Source of the DNA: CAZWRN01 sp964636275
Lineage (GTDB): Bacteria > Patescibacteriota > Microgenomatia > Daviesbacterales > UBA10151
Length of the DNA stretch: 60,494 bases
Reading direction: 5' to 3'
Assembly: GCA_964636275.1 (NCBI GenBank)
Contig: CAZWRN010000005.1
Location: 1-60,494 of the forward strand
The notes under the pieces were generated by a model, which was given only the letters and a program-made list of their open reading frames with translations, had not been told where the DNA came from and searched no databases. The position numbers were made by a program, and so were the translations under genes. This document shows, one piece after another, positions 41,285 to 48,416 of this stretch. The stretch's first letter is position 1. Each line of letters begins with the position of its first letter.

Positions 41285-41536
41285 ATGGATCAGATACCAG
41301 ATGAGATTGAAGTCGAGGGAGTAGTGCTAGAGGTGTTACCAAATACCTTATTTCGGGTGGAGATTACTGCTTCCCGAACTATCCCTGAACTGGTAAAAAG
41401 GGTGATTTTATGCCACATTTCTGGTAAGATGCGCAGACATTACATCAGGTTGCTACAAGGTGATCGAGTAGTTGCTGAAATGAGTCCGAAATATGATTTG
41501 GACAAAGGACGCATCAAGCTGAGATTGAGATCTTAG
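41285..41536 (+). CDS. infA: Translation initiation factor IF-1
   Basis: An 83-residue IF-1 that binds the 30S A site during initiation. The OB fold is intact: VEGVVLEVLPNTLFRVEI, then ILCHISGKMRRHYIRLLQGD and the end KGRIKLRLRS. The N-terminus is about ten residues longer than E. coli IF-1, and an insertion (ASRTIPELVKRV) lies in the middle. It is the first gene of its transcript; its ribosome-binding site is within a hairpin. Confidence 0.95.
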   Translation: MDQIPDEIEVEGVVLEVLPNTLFRVEITASRTIPELVKRVILCHISGKMRRHYIRLLQGDRVVAEMSPKYDLDKGRIKLRLRS

Positions 41537-41613
41537 AAGTGACAAGAGTCTAGAGTCAAGAGTCTAGGCAGAAAGGGTCACTAGTCACTAGACTCTAGCG
41601 ACTAGTTACTAAT
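41537..41613 (+). repeat. Fold-back word-repeat spacer, infA-rpmJ
   Basis: First arm GAGTCAAGAGTCTAGG, preceded by AAGAGTCTA; second arm CACTAGTCACTAGACTCTAG. Clear member of the GAGTCTAG family, running to within a few nucleotides of ATG 41614. Confidence 0.7.
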
Positions 41614-41730
41614 ATGAAAGTAGCAGCAAGTATTAAAACAAGATGTACTGGATGTAAAGTTGTTAAACGCGAAGGTGTTTTGTTCGTGATCTGTTCACGT
41701 GATCCAAAACACAAACAGAGACAAGGATAA
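41614..41730 (+). CDS. rpmJ: 50S ribosomal protein L36 (bL36)
   Basis: A 38-residue bL36. It reads KVAASIKTRCTGCKVVKREG and then FVICSRDPKHKQRQG. The zinc ligands C11, C14 and C27 and H33 are all present, so this is the zinc form. It lies between infA and rpsM as in most bacteria, flanked on both sides by repeat spacers. Confidence 0.96.
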   Translation: MKVAASIKTRCTGCKVVKREGVLFVICSRDPKHKQRQG

Positions 41731-41830
41731 GAAAGGAAAAAATTATAAAGTCAAAATTATAAATGATAAAACAAGGTTAACTTCGTTCAAGTTTTATAAT
41801 TTATACTTTATAATTTGAAATTTAAATTAA
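41731..41830 (+). repeat. Fold-back word-repeat spacer, rpmJ-rpsM
   Basis: First arm AATTATAAAGTCAAAATTAT; second arm ATAATTTATACTTTATAATT, around AAGGTTAACTTCG. A very AT-rich dialect of the same fold-back layout. Confidence 0.6.
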
Positions 41831-42205
41831 ATGGCTAGACTTGCAGGAATTGATATACCAAATGATAAAAGAGCTGATATTGGATTGACCTACATTTTTG
41901 GTGTGGGCAGATCCAATGTGCGCCAACTTTTGGAAAAAGCTAAAGTTGAAGGATCAAAAAGAGTTAAAGATTTATCTGAGGAAGAAGTTAATAGATTGCA
42001 GAAAGCTTTGGAAGGTTGGGTTGTTGAAGGTGATTTAAATCGAGAGATCGCGCAGAATATTAAAAGATTGGAAGAGATCGGTTCATATCGAGGTTTGAGA
42101 CACCGAAAAGGTTTACCAGCCAGAGGTCAGAATACCAGACGTAATTCACGAACTAAAAAAGGTAAGAGAAAAACAGTCGGTACAGTAAAGAAGGAGACGA
42201 AATAG
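41831..42205 (+). CDS. rpsM: 30S ribosomal protein S13 (uS13)
   Basis: A 124-residue uS13 of the 30S head, contacting P-site tRNA. It starts ARLAGIDIPNDKRADIGLTY, has the helix-two-turn-helix IFGVGRSNVRQLLEKAKVEG, and a C-terminal GLRHRKGLPARGQNTRRNSR with a basic tail. Length is normal. AAGGAGACG at its end is not used by rpsK because a 77-nt spacer intervenes. Confidence 0.97.
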   Translation: MARLAGIDIPNDKRADIGLTYIFGVGRSNVRQLLEKAKVEGSKRVKDLSEEEVNRLQKALEGWVVEGDLNREIAQNIKRLEEIGSYRGLRHRKGLPARGQNTRRNSRTKKGKRKTVGTVKKETK

Positions 42206-42282
42206 CTTATAGTTGTTAGCTTCCAGCTTTTAGTCTAATCACTAGAAGCTACAAGCTTAAAGCTGAAAGCAAAAAAATAAAT
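42206..42282 (+). repeat. Fold-back word-repeat spacer, rpsM-rpsK
   Basis: First arm GTTAGCTTCCAGCTTTTAG; second arm CTAGAAGCTACAAGCTTAAA then GCTGAAAGC. The word AAGCTA / TAGCTT is unlike the neighbours but the fold-back layout is the same. Confidence 0.62.
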
Positions 42283-42681
42283 ATGGCTAAAAAAGTTCAG
42301 ATTAAAACTAAGAAAAAAGCAGTAGAGCAAAAAACTATTGAAAAAGGTCGAATTTATGTTACAGCGACTTTTAACAATACTTTAGTAACTCTGACTGATA
42401 CAGCGGGAGCTGCTTTGACCTGGAGTTCATCCGGAAATGTTGGATTTAAAGGCGCCAGAAGGGCAACTCCATTTGCTGCAATTACGGCAGTTGAAAAAGT
42501 TGCGGCTAAAGCCAAACAAATGGGAATGAATTCAATGGAGGTCTATATTAAAGGACCTGGTCCTGGACGAGATGCATCTATCCGGGCTTTGAAAAATGTT
42601 GGTATGGGTATTACTATGATCGCCGATATGACACCGGTTCCACACAATGGCCCACGGGCTAAGAAAAGGAGAAGAGTATAA
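42283..42681 (+). CDS. rpsK: 30S ribosomal protein S11 (uS11)
   Basis: A 132-residue uS11 of the platform. It has YVTATFNNTLVTLTDTAGAA, SSSGNVGFKGARRATPFAA, KGPGPGRDASIRALKN and the invariant end DMTPVPHNGPRAKKRRRV. The first 20 residues are a Lys/Gln-rich extension. Ordinary length otherwise. Confidence 0.98.
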   Translation: MAKKVQIKTKKKAVEQKTIEKGRIYVTATFNNTLVTLTDTAGAALTWSSSGNVGFKGARRATPFAAITAVEKVAAKAKQMGMNSMEVYIKGPGPGRDASIRALKNVGMGITMIADMTPVPHNGPRAKKRRRV

Positions 42682-42760
42682 GTAGAGAATAGCAATTAGA
42701 GATTAGTAATTAGTTTTGAAACTATTTACTATTTGCTATTTACTAATTACTAAATCAAAT
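42682..42760 (+). repeat. Fold-back word-repeat spacer, rpsK-rpsD
   Basis: First arm GCAATTAGAGATTAGTAATT; second arm ATTTACTAATTACTAA, preceded by ACTATTTACTATTTGCT. GATTAG / CTAATC family. An in-frame reading from 42716 through it (KLFTICYLL) does not belong to S4. Confidence 0.68.
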
Positions 42761-43363
42761 ATGGGTAAATATAACGGACCAAAACGAAGATTATCACGCC
42801 GAGAAGGTGTAGCATTATTTAAGAAAGATCTTAAAGCAATTGAAAGAAAAGGAGCAGTCCCTCCAGGTATGCGAGGCACTAAAACTCGTTCACGAGTTAC
42901 AGAATATGGTACTCAGTTGCGAGAAAAACAAAAAGCCAAACGGATGTTTGGTATGACAGAAAAGCAATTTAGAAAAACCTATGAAGAGGCTGCTCGAGTA
43001 AAAACAGCAACTGGTAAGAAAATGTTGGAATTGCTGGAAACTCGTTTGGATAATGTTGTCTATCGTCTTGGTTTTGCTGCTTCTCGAGCCCAGGCTAGAC
43101 AGTTGGTAGGTCACGGACATGTGGTTGTGGATTCTAAAAAACTCAACATTCCTTCCGCACAAATACGGGTAAATTCAGTAGTTGCAATTTCTCCAAAAAT
43201 AGTAGATAATACACAGATCAAAAAGAATTTGGATGAGAATCCAGATGTTCCTGCATGGCTTGAAAGAAAAGGCCTGTCAGGAAAAATTGTGCGTCTCCCA
43301 GAAAGAGATGAGATGGAGAAAGGTGTATCTGAACAGTTGATCGTTGAGTTCTACTCTCGATAA
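42761..43363 (+). CDS. rpsD: 30S ribosomal protein S4 (uS4)
   Basis: A 200-residue uS4, an assembly initiator and fidelity protein. It starts MGKYNGPKRRLSRREG, without the zinc-binding Cys cluster of some S4 proteins. The S4 RNA-binding domain has ETRLDNVVYRLGFAASRAQA and RQLVGHGHVVVDSKKLNIPS, and it ends VSEQLIVEFYSR. ATG 42761 is chosen because the upstream codons lie in the repeat spacer. Confidence 0.97.
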   Translation: MGKYNGPKRRLSRREGVALFKKDLKAIERKGAVPPGMRGTKTRSRVTEYGTQLREKQKAKRMFGMTEKQFRKTYEEAARVKTATGKKMLELLETRLDNVVYRLGFAASRAQARQLVGHGHVVVDSKKLNIPSAQIRVNSVVAISPKIVDNTQIKKNLDENPDVPAWLERKGLSGKIVRLPERDEMEKGVSEQLIVEFYSR

Positions 43364-43397
43364 AACTATAATAAAGAGATACTGTTAAATAAAATAT

Positions 43398-44312
43398 ATG
43401 AAATTTAAAGTAAAAGTTGAATCAGAAAATAAAAACACCGCAACTATTGCGATCGAGCCATTAGAAGCTGGATACGGTTATACCCTTGGAAATGGTTTAA
43501 GAAGAACTTTACTTTCTTCTTTGCAGGGAGCTGCTATTACTTCAGTTAAAATCAGTGGTGTATCTCATCAATTTTCAACAATTCCAGGAGTGATTGAAGA
43601 TGTTATTCAAGTGATATTAAATCTTAAAAAAGTTAGAGTTAAACTTTATGGTGATAAACCAGTTAAAATGAGACTTACATCAACTGGTTTGGGTGAAGTA
43701 AAAGCTGGTGATATTGACACATTGGGTCAGGCAGAAATTACAAATCCAGAACAACCAATTGCAACTGTTTCAGACGCTAAAGCCAAACTAACTATGGAGC
43801 TTTCAGTAGAGCCAGGAGTTGGTTATATGATAGCTGATGAAAGAAAAAGTACTGAGATCGGTGTTATTCCAGTCGATGCTATTTTCTCTCCAGTATCAGC
43901 TGTGAACTACACAGTAGATCAGACTCGAGTTGGTCGAAGAACCGATTTTGATAAATTGACTTTGGAAGTTACAACCGATGGTAGTTTAACTCCTTTAGAA
44001 GCTGTAAATAAAGCTGCAAGTATTTTAAGTGGATACTTTCACCAGATTTATGAACCAGTAGCTGATGATGAAGTTGAAGAGGTAAAGGCTCCTTCTTTTA
44101 TGGCTAATGATATGATGAAGGCCTCAATCGAAGAACTGGATCTACCTGTTCGTATAAGTAATGCTTTGAAAGCTATTGATATTGACACTATTGGTAAATT
44201 GACGACTACTCAACCAACTTTGTTGATGAAAGCTAAAAACTTGGGAGCAAAATCTTTAACTCTTATATCAGAAAAGTTAGCAGAGAGGGGGCTGTCTTTA
44301 GGTGAGGCATAA
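43398..44312 (+). CDS. rpoA: DNA-directed RNA polymerase alpha subunit
   Basis: A 304-residue alpha subunit. The N-terminal domain for dimer formation has IEPLEAGYGYTLGNGLRRTL and SSLQGAAITSVKI near residue 40. After a linker of about 20 residues the C-terminal domain has IEELDLPVRISNALKAIDID and NLGAKSLTLISEKLAERGLS, the part that binds UP elements and activators. Gene order rpsD-rpoA-rplQ is standard. It ends inside the start of rplQ. Confidence 0.98.
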   Translation: MKFKVKVESENKNTATIAIEPLEAGYGYTLGNGLRRTLLSSLQGAAITSVKISGVSHQFSTIPGVIEDVIQVILNLKKVRVKLYGDKPVKMRLTSTGLGEVKAGDIDTLGQAEITNPEQPIATVSDAKAKLTMELSVEPGVGYMIADERKSTEIGVIPVDAIFSPVSAVNYTVDQTRVGRRTDFDKLTLEVTTDGSLTPLEAVNKAASILSGYFHQIYEPVADDEVEEVKAPSFMANDMMKASIEELDLPVRISNALKAIDIDTIGKLTTTQPTLLMKAKNLGAKSLTLISEKLAERGLSLGEA

Positions 44313-44727
44313 TGTTTATGGCGCACATCTTGGTCGAAATAAAAATCAACGGACAGCTCTTTTTAAAAGCTTAGTCCAATCTCTTTTTTTATCCGAATCG
44401 ATTCAGACCACAGAAACCAAAGCCAAAGCTGTTAAAGGTTTAGTTGATAAAATTATCAATCAAGCCAAAGATACATCTTCCCGGAGACTAGTGTCTCAGT
44501 TTTTGACAGCAAAAACTACTCAGGATAAATTAATCAAAGACTTGCTACCTCGTTTGAAAGATCGAAATAGCGGATATACCAGTACTGTTCGATTGGGTGC
44601 TAGACAGGGTGATGGCGCTGTTATGGTGAAAATGAGTTTATTACTGTCGGAAGCAAAAAAGGAAGCTAAAGCTGCAAAAGAAGAAAAAGCTGAAGTTCAA
44701 GAAGAGGTAAAGGAGAAGAGTAAATAA
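44302..44727 (+). CDS. rplQ: 50S ribosomal protein L17 (bL17)
   Basis: A 141-residue bL17. It begins at GTG 44302, 11 nt inside rpoA, after GAGAGGGGG, giving MRHNVYGAHLGRNKNQRTAL and FKSLVQSLFLSESIQTTETK, as expected. The C-terminus has about 25 extra residues (KKEAKAAKEEKAEVQEEVKE) rich in Lys and Glu. The end codons AAGGAGAAG and the ATG overlap couple it to rplM. Confidence 0.96.
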   Translation: MRHNVYGAHLGRNKNQRTALFKSLVQSLFLSESIQTTETKAKAVKGLVDKIINQAKDTSSRRLVSQFLTAKTTQDKLIKDLLPRLKDRNSGYTSTVRLGARQGDGAVMVKMSLLLSEAKKEAKAAKEEKAEVQEEVKEKSK

Positions 44728-45179
44728 TGTCGACAAACACAGTATCAGCTAAAAGTGTTAAAAGAGCTTGGTATCATATTGATGCCAAAGGTCAGGTTTT
44801 AGGTCGATTGGCTGTACAAGCAGCTGACAAACTTCGAGGTAAATCCAAAGTTAATTTTGTTCCTTATTTGGACATGGGTGACTATGTGGTAGTGACCAAT
44901 GCTGCCTTGGTAAAAGTCACTGGTAAAAAAGCGACAGATAAAAAATATGCCCGACACTCTGGTTTCCCAGGCGGTTTGAGAGTTGAGACTTTTAATCAGA
45001 TGATTGAGACCAAACCAGAAAGAGTAGTAGAGCATGCGATCAAAGGAATGTTGCCAAAGGGAAAATTAGGTGACCAGCTTTTTACCAAACTGCATGTATT
45101 TGCTGGCAATGATCATCCATATAAAAAACAGCTCAAAGTAGAGAAAGTTGAAGAAGTTACTGAGGAGGTCGCTCAATAA
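44727..45179 (+). CDS. rplM: 50S ribosomal protein L13 (uL13)
   Basis: A 150-residue uL13, an early assembly protein. It has WYHIDAKGQVLGRLAVQAAD, FVPYLDMGDYVVVTNAALVK and KYARHSGFPGGLRVETF, then AIKGMLPKGKLGDQLFTKLH and HPYKKQLKVE. A short Glu/Val tail (EVTEEVAQ) encodes GAGGAGG, used by rpsI. Overlaps of 1 nt on both sides show tight coupling. Confidence 0.97.
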   Translation: MSTNTVSAKSVKRAWYHIDAKGQVLGRLAVQAADKLRGKSKVNFVPYLDMGDYVVVTNAALVKVTGKKATDKKYARHSGFPGGLRVETFNQMIETKPERVVEHAIKGMLPKGKLGDQLFTKLHVFAGNDHPYKKQLKVEKVEEVTEEVAQ

Positions 45180-45586
45180 TGGCAACTGTACAAGACAATC
45201 ATCATCAAGCAGTCGGACGCAGAAAGTCTGCGGTAGCACGAGTTCGTCTTTTTCCAGGCCAATCCCAGATGACCGTTAATGGTAAGCCGATTTCCGATTA
45301 TTTTAAAGGCCCAGTAGCTCAGAAAGCTTATCAAAAACCATTTGAACTGACTAAAACACTTGGTAAAATGACTGGGACCGTTAAGATCATCGGTGGTGGC
45401 CCAAAAGCTCAATTGGATGCATTAGTGCACGGTATAGCAAAAGTATTAGAATCAGCTGATTCAGCTTCTCACAGGAAACCACTTAAATCAGCGGGTTTAT
45501 TAACTCGTGATGCGAGAGTCCGTGAACGACGTAAATTTGGTCGAGCTGGTAAAGCCCGAGCTCTCAAGTCATCTCCAAAACGATAA
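45179..45586 (+). CDS. rpsI: 30S ribosomal protein S9 (uS9)
   Basis: A 135-residue uS9 whose C-terminal tail touches P-site tRNA. It has QAVGRRKSAVARVRLFPGQ, MTVNGKPISDYF and GGGPKAQLDALVHGIAKVLE, and ends RRKFGRAGKARALKSSPKR. The usual end is KFSKR; here Ser-Pro-Lys-Arg keeps the terminal Lys-Arg pair. It is the last gene of the ribosomal cluster; no clear terminator follows. Confidence 0.97.
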   Translation: MATVQDNHHQAVGRRKSAVARVRLFPGQSQMTVNGKPISDYFKGPVAQKAYQKPFELTKTLGKMTGTVKIIGGGPKAQLDALVHGIAKVLESADSASHRKPLKSAGLLTRDARVRERRKFGRAGKARALKSSPKR

Positions 45587-45605
45587 GTTTCGATAGATTA
45601 TTCTT

Positions 45606-45614
45606 TGATATAAT
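45606..45614 (+). promoter_or_regulatory. Extended -10 promoter of the AAA ATPase gene, predicted leaderless
   Basis: TGATATAAT: the TATAAT at 45609-45614 is consensus with an upstream TG. It ends 9 nt before ATG 45624; no -35 and no Shine-Dalgarno sequence. Confidence 0.6.
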
Positions 45615-45623
45615 TCTTCTCAA

Positions 45624-46394
45624 ATGCAAAATAAAGTTAGTTTACGGAACATTCAATTACTAAGAGAGGATCTCTTTGGTTGGAAAAAATATCCGTTTAA
45701 TATTCCCGTAATTAAAAATTTAGACAGATTGGATATAAAAAGCCGAGTATGTTTTTTTATTGGCGAGAATGGAACTGGTAAATCAACTTTACTAGAAGCC
45801 ATAGCTGCGGTTTATGGATTTGGCAAAGAAGGAGGCAGCAAGAATATCGGATTCTCGACTGCTGATAAAGACACCAATGATTTGGCCGATCATATTCGAT
45901 TAAGCTGGTCTAAAAAGTTATTAGGGGGATATTTTTTTAGAGCTGAGAGTTTTTTTAATTTGGCAACTTATCTGGATGATATGAAAAACACTTTGGGAGG
46001 AGAGAGAGCTTACGATTCCTATGGTGGAGAGTCGCTACATATTAAGTCCCATGGGCAATCATTATTAGCACTATTTAATAATCGTTTCTCAGGGGAAGGC
46101 TTTTATCTATTAGATGAACCGGAAGCAGCACTGTCCCCTCAGAGACAATTGTCATTGCTGATTATTATCCGAGATATATTAAAGCATTTCCCTGATTCTC
46201 AGTTTATTATTGCGACGCATTCGCCGATATTATTAGCTTTTCCTGATGCTCAAATAATGACCTTTGATGGTAAAACCATTGAAGAAATTCAGTATGAGGA
46301 TACAGCTATCTATCAGATTTCAAAGGCTTTTTTAGCTTCTCCGGAAAATTTTATCGAAAAACTTTTTGTTCAAGACTCCAAAAAAAACCGCTAA
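45624..46394 (+). CDS. AAA family ATPase (ABC-type/SMC-like fold), single domain
   Basis: A 256-residue ATPase. Walker A is FIGENGTGKSTLLEAIA near residue 46. YGGESLHIKSHGQSLLALF serves as the signature-like part. Walker B is FYLLDEPEAALSPQRQLSLL near residue 170, and IIATHSPILLAFPDA is the H-loop. It has no transmembrane part and no partner transporter gene, and resembles the stand-alone OLD/RecF-like ATPases found widely in bacteria. Function is not known. A bidirectional terminator follows. Confidence 0.85.
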   Translation: MQNKVSLRNIQLLREDLFGWKKYPFNIPVIKNLDRLDIKSRVCFFIGENGTGKSTLLEAIAAVYGFGKEGGSKNIGFSTADKDTNDLADHIRLSWSKKLLGGYFFRAESFFNLATYLDDMKNTLGGERAYDSYGGESLHIKSHGQSLLALFNNRFSGEGFYLLDEPEAALSPQRQLSLLIIIRDILKHFPDSQFIIATHSPILLAFPDAQIMTFDGKTIEEIQYEDTAIYQISKAFLASPENFIEKLFVQDSKKNR

Positions 46395-46413
46395 CTTGCG
46401 TTAACGGTTTTTT
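46383..46413. terminator. Bidirectional terminator between the ATPase and pilin genes
   Basis: AACCG-C-TAAC pairs with GTTA-A-CGGTT around loop TTGC, with A-run on the left and eight T on the right. It overlaps the end of the ATPase gene and can serve the converging pilin gene too. Confidence 0.82.
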
Positions 46414-46437
46414 TTGTTACCTTGATGTAACTTAAGA

Positions 46438-46995
46438 TCAGTTTATGATAGTGTAATCTGATCCGACTTCGTAAACGTTGTCGTTATCTCCACCATCATT
46501 TGCCATCTTTGTTTGGTATTTTTGTGATTCCAAGATAGCATTGATCTCCCATTTATCACCAGCAGAGTTGGTTGTATAGGTATAATGATAGGTTGCATCA
46601 TTAACAGGATCAGCTGGTAGAGTTGGAACTGTAACACTTCTTTGTCCACTTAAATTCACCTTAACCCAGCCAGTACCATCGGCTTTACGAGTAGTACTTT
46701 GAGGTAAAGTGTTGGATGTGCCAGTACATGGAGCAGTGGCAGGTGGATTACAAAGTGTGCCTGAGTTCGAAGCCTCCTGGACAGCTACATTTAGTGCGTT
46801 GTTTAAGCTGGTCAAATCACTCATACGAGCGGTATCCCGGCTTTGTTTTGTCAATTCCATAGGATTAATGATCAAAATTACAACAGCTGCCAGAACAGCG
46901 ATGATTGCGATAACTACTAAAAGTTCCACCAAAGTGAAACCATTTGATTTAGAACGAAGCAATGAGCTTCGTGAATATTGGGCAGTTTTTCTCAA
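46438..46995 (-). CDS. Type IV pilin-like (prepilin) protein
   Basis: A 185-residue prepilin. A basic leader ends with the peptidase site before FTLVELLVVIAIIAVLAAVV, in which the Glu at position 5 after cleavage is present. The mature part is about 160 residues with one Cys pair (CNPP and CTGT) and a C-terminal region like that of pseudopilins. I choose TTG 46995, 8 nt after AAGGAGG; an in-frame GTG at 47004 overlaps the ribosome-binding site. No pilus assembly genes are in the window. It may serve adhesion to a host or DNA uptake. Confidence 0.86.
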   Translation of the reverse strand: MRKTAQYSRSSLLRSKSNGFTLVELLVVIAIIAVLAAVVILIINPMELTKQSRDTARMSDLTSLNNALNVAVQEASNSGTLCNPPATAPCTGTSNTLPQSTTRKADGTGWVKVNLSGQRSVTVPTLPADPVNDATYHYTYTTNSAGDKWEINAILESQKYQTKMANDGGDNDNVYEVGSDYTIIN

Positions 46996-47140
46996 CAGTC
47001 TCACCTCCTTAAGGTTTTAGATTTAATTCTAGCAGTTTGATTAAATACTAGATGATTTACTGCAGAGGATATAAACGTCCAAGGCAGTAAACGTACATTC
47101 ATTGTACACATAGGATAGATGGTAACGTCAAGTCGCAATC

Positions 47141-47713
47141 TTACAAAACTTTAGGCAGAAGATCCGCCAATTTTTGGAAATCACTAGACAAAACCTCTTT
47201 AAATTGTCGTCTACGCAGGGCAGCAGCTGGATGATAAAGAGGAAAAACTATGATACTGAGACCATTGAATGTTATAGGGTGAGGAATCCCGTGAACTTGA
47301 GAGATTTTGACATCCGGCAAAAATTTATTCAACGAAAATCTACCCAGAGTGGCGATGATTTTAGGTTTTAAGATAGCTATTTCTTTGTCAACATAGGGTT
47401 TAAAAGCCGCTATTTCGTCTGGTTTTGGGTCGCGATTTTTGGGAGGCCGATAACGCAAGACACTGGTAATATAGACCTCTTCTCGTTGAAGACCAATTTG
47501 TTCAAGCATAAGGTTGAGTAATTTGCCTGCCTGTCCGACAAATGGAAGCCCAGACAGATCTTCGTGTCTACCGGGAGCCTCACCCAGAAAATAAACTTTT
47601 GGATCAGTGCTGCCTTCACCGAATACCAGATTGGTAGCGCTGTCACGTAAAGGGAGGGTCAAATCGTTGGCCATTTCTTGTCTGAGAAGTTCTAACAGTT
47701 GTCTTTTAGTCAT
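47141..47713 (-). CDS. Uracil-DNA glycosylase, family 4-like, lacking the iron-sulfur cysteines
   Basis: A 190-residue protein that should remove uracil from DNA. Motif A is FLGEAPGRHEDLSGLPFVGQ near residue 42, motif B is YHPAAALRRR near residue 162, and VYITSVLRYRPPKNRDP is the family-4 middle segment. Family-4 enzymes hold a 4Fe-4S cluster with four Cys; this protein contains no Cys at all, with Tyr and Phe at the positions expected in RYRPP and IAAFKP. ATG 47713 is used, since the in-frame TTG at 47728 lies further inside the GT2 gene. It is the last gene of the operon led by tsaC. Confidence 0.85.
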   Translation of the reverse strand: MTKRQLLELLRQEMANDLTLPLRDSATNLVFGEGSTDPKVYFLGEAPGRHEDLSGLPFVGQAGKLLNLMLEQIGLQREEVYITSVLRYRPPKNRDPKPDEIAAFKPYVDKEIAILKPKIIATLGRFSLNKFLPDVKISQVHGIPHPITFNGLSIIVFPLYHPAAALRRRQFKEVLSSDFQKLADLLPKVL

Positions 47714-48416
47714 CTTTATAATTGCCAAAAAAATAAGGAACTTTATTGGCTAGTTTAAACTGATTGGTAGAAAAAAGAAATGACAAAACCAGATATTGAA
47801 TGACAGTATATAGTATTCCCTGTTTGTAAAATCGGCGAGGGGAAACTTTAATCCAAAAAGGTAGTATGCGATAAGAATGGTCTCGGCTGAGTCTTCTGAT
47901 CAGCTCGATATCTTCAAATTTATAGTTCAAAGAAAATCCGGCAGAGGTGATAAAGACATTTTTTTTAATGATCAGGCAGGTACTAGCGCCAGAAGGTACA
48001 ATTTTTTGCAGGAGCCAAAACATCGAATTAAAAAATAAGTAGATCCCCAAAATGAGGGGATTATAACTCATTGGTATAAACCACGGACAACCTAACTGGG
48101 TGGGATTTTTTGAAAAATACTGGTCAACTTTTTGCAGGAATTGTCTGGGGATTGTCGTATCAGCATCTAAAAATACCAGTAACTTACCGGATGCTTTTTG
48201 AGCACCGATATTTCTTTGGAGTGCTACAGAAGGTTTAGAGTAGAAAAGTTTGGTTTTTTTAAATTTGCTTACTATTTGGACAGTATTATCCTTTGAATGA
48301 GCGTCAACAACTATTATTTCCAAGGCTGCTTTAGTTTGATTTTGCAGTGACTCGAGAAGAGGCCCGATATACTGCGCTTCATTTAGGGTTGGAATAATAA
48401 CTGAGATTGAGCTCAT
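47706..48416 (-). CDS. Glycosyltransferase family 2
   Basis: A 236-residue GT2 enzyme: IIPTLNEAQYIGPLLESL at the start, VVDAHSKDNTV near residue 37 and VFLDADTTIPRQFL near residue 82. Two hydrophobic segments follow (LGIYLFFNSMFWLLQ and YLVLSFLFS), so it is membrane-bound. Short GT2 enzymes of this kind glycosylate polyprenyl or carotenoid-type lipids in some clusters (CrtQ-like). Here it follows the UbiA-like and Crt-like genes by an ATGA overlap, which makes a lipid acceptor likely but not proved. Confidence 0.8.
   Translation of the reverse strand: MSSISVIIPTLNEAQYIGPLLESLQNQTKAALEIIVVDAHSKDNTVQIVSKFKKTKLFYSKPSVALQRNIGAQKASGKLLVFLDADTTIPRQFLQKVDQYFSKNPTQLGCPWFIPMSYNPLILGIYLFFNSMFWLLQKIVPSGASTCLIIKKNVFITSAGFSLNYKFEDIELIRRLSRDHSYRILPFWIKVSPRRFYKQGILYTVIQYLVLSFLFSTNQFKLANKVPYFFGNYKDD

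Noticed and set aside
47041..47140. Promoter and hairpin upstream of the pilin gene
   Set aside because: TTTACTGC / GCAGTAAA (47056-47091) and a TTGACG with TACAAT on the minus strand were noted, but the spacer is 19 nt and the hairpin short, so they are not listed as features.
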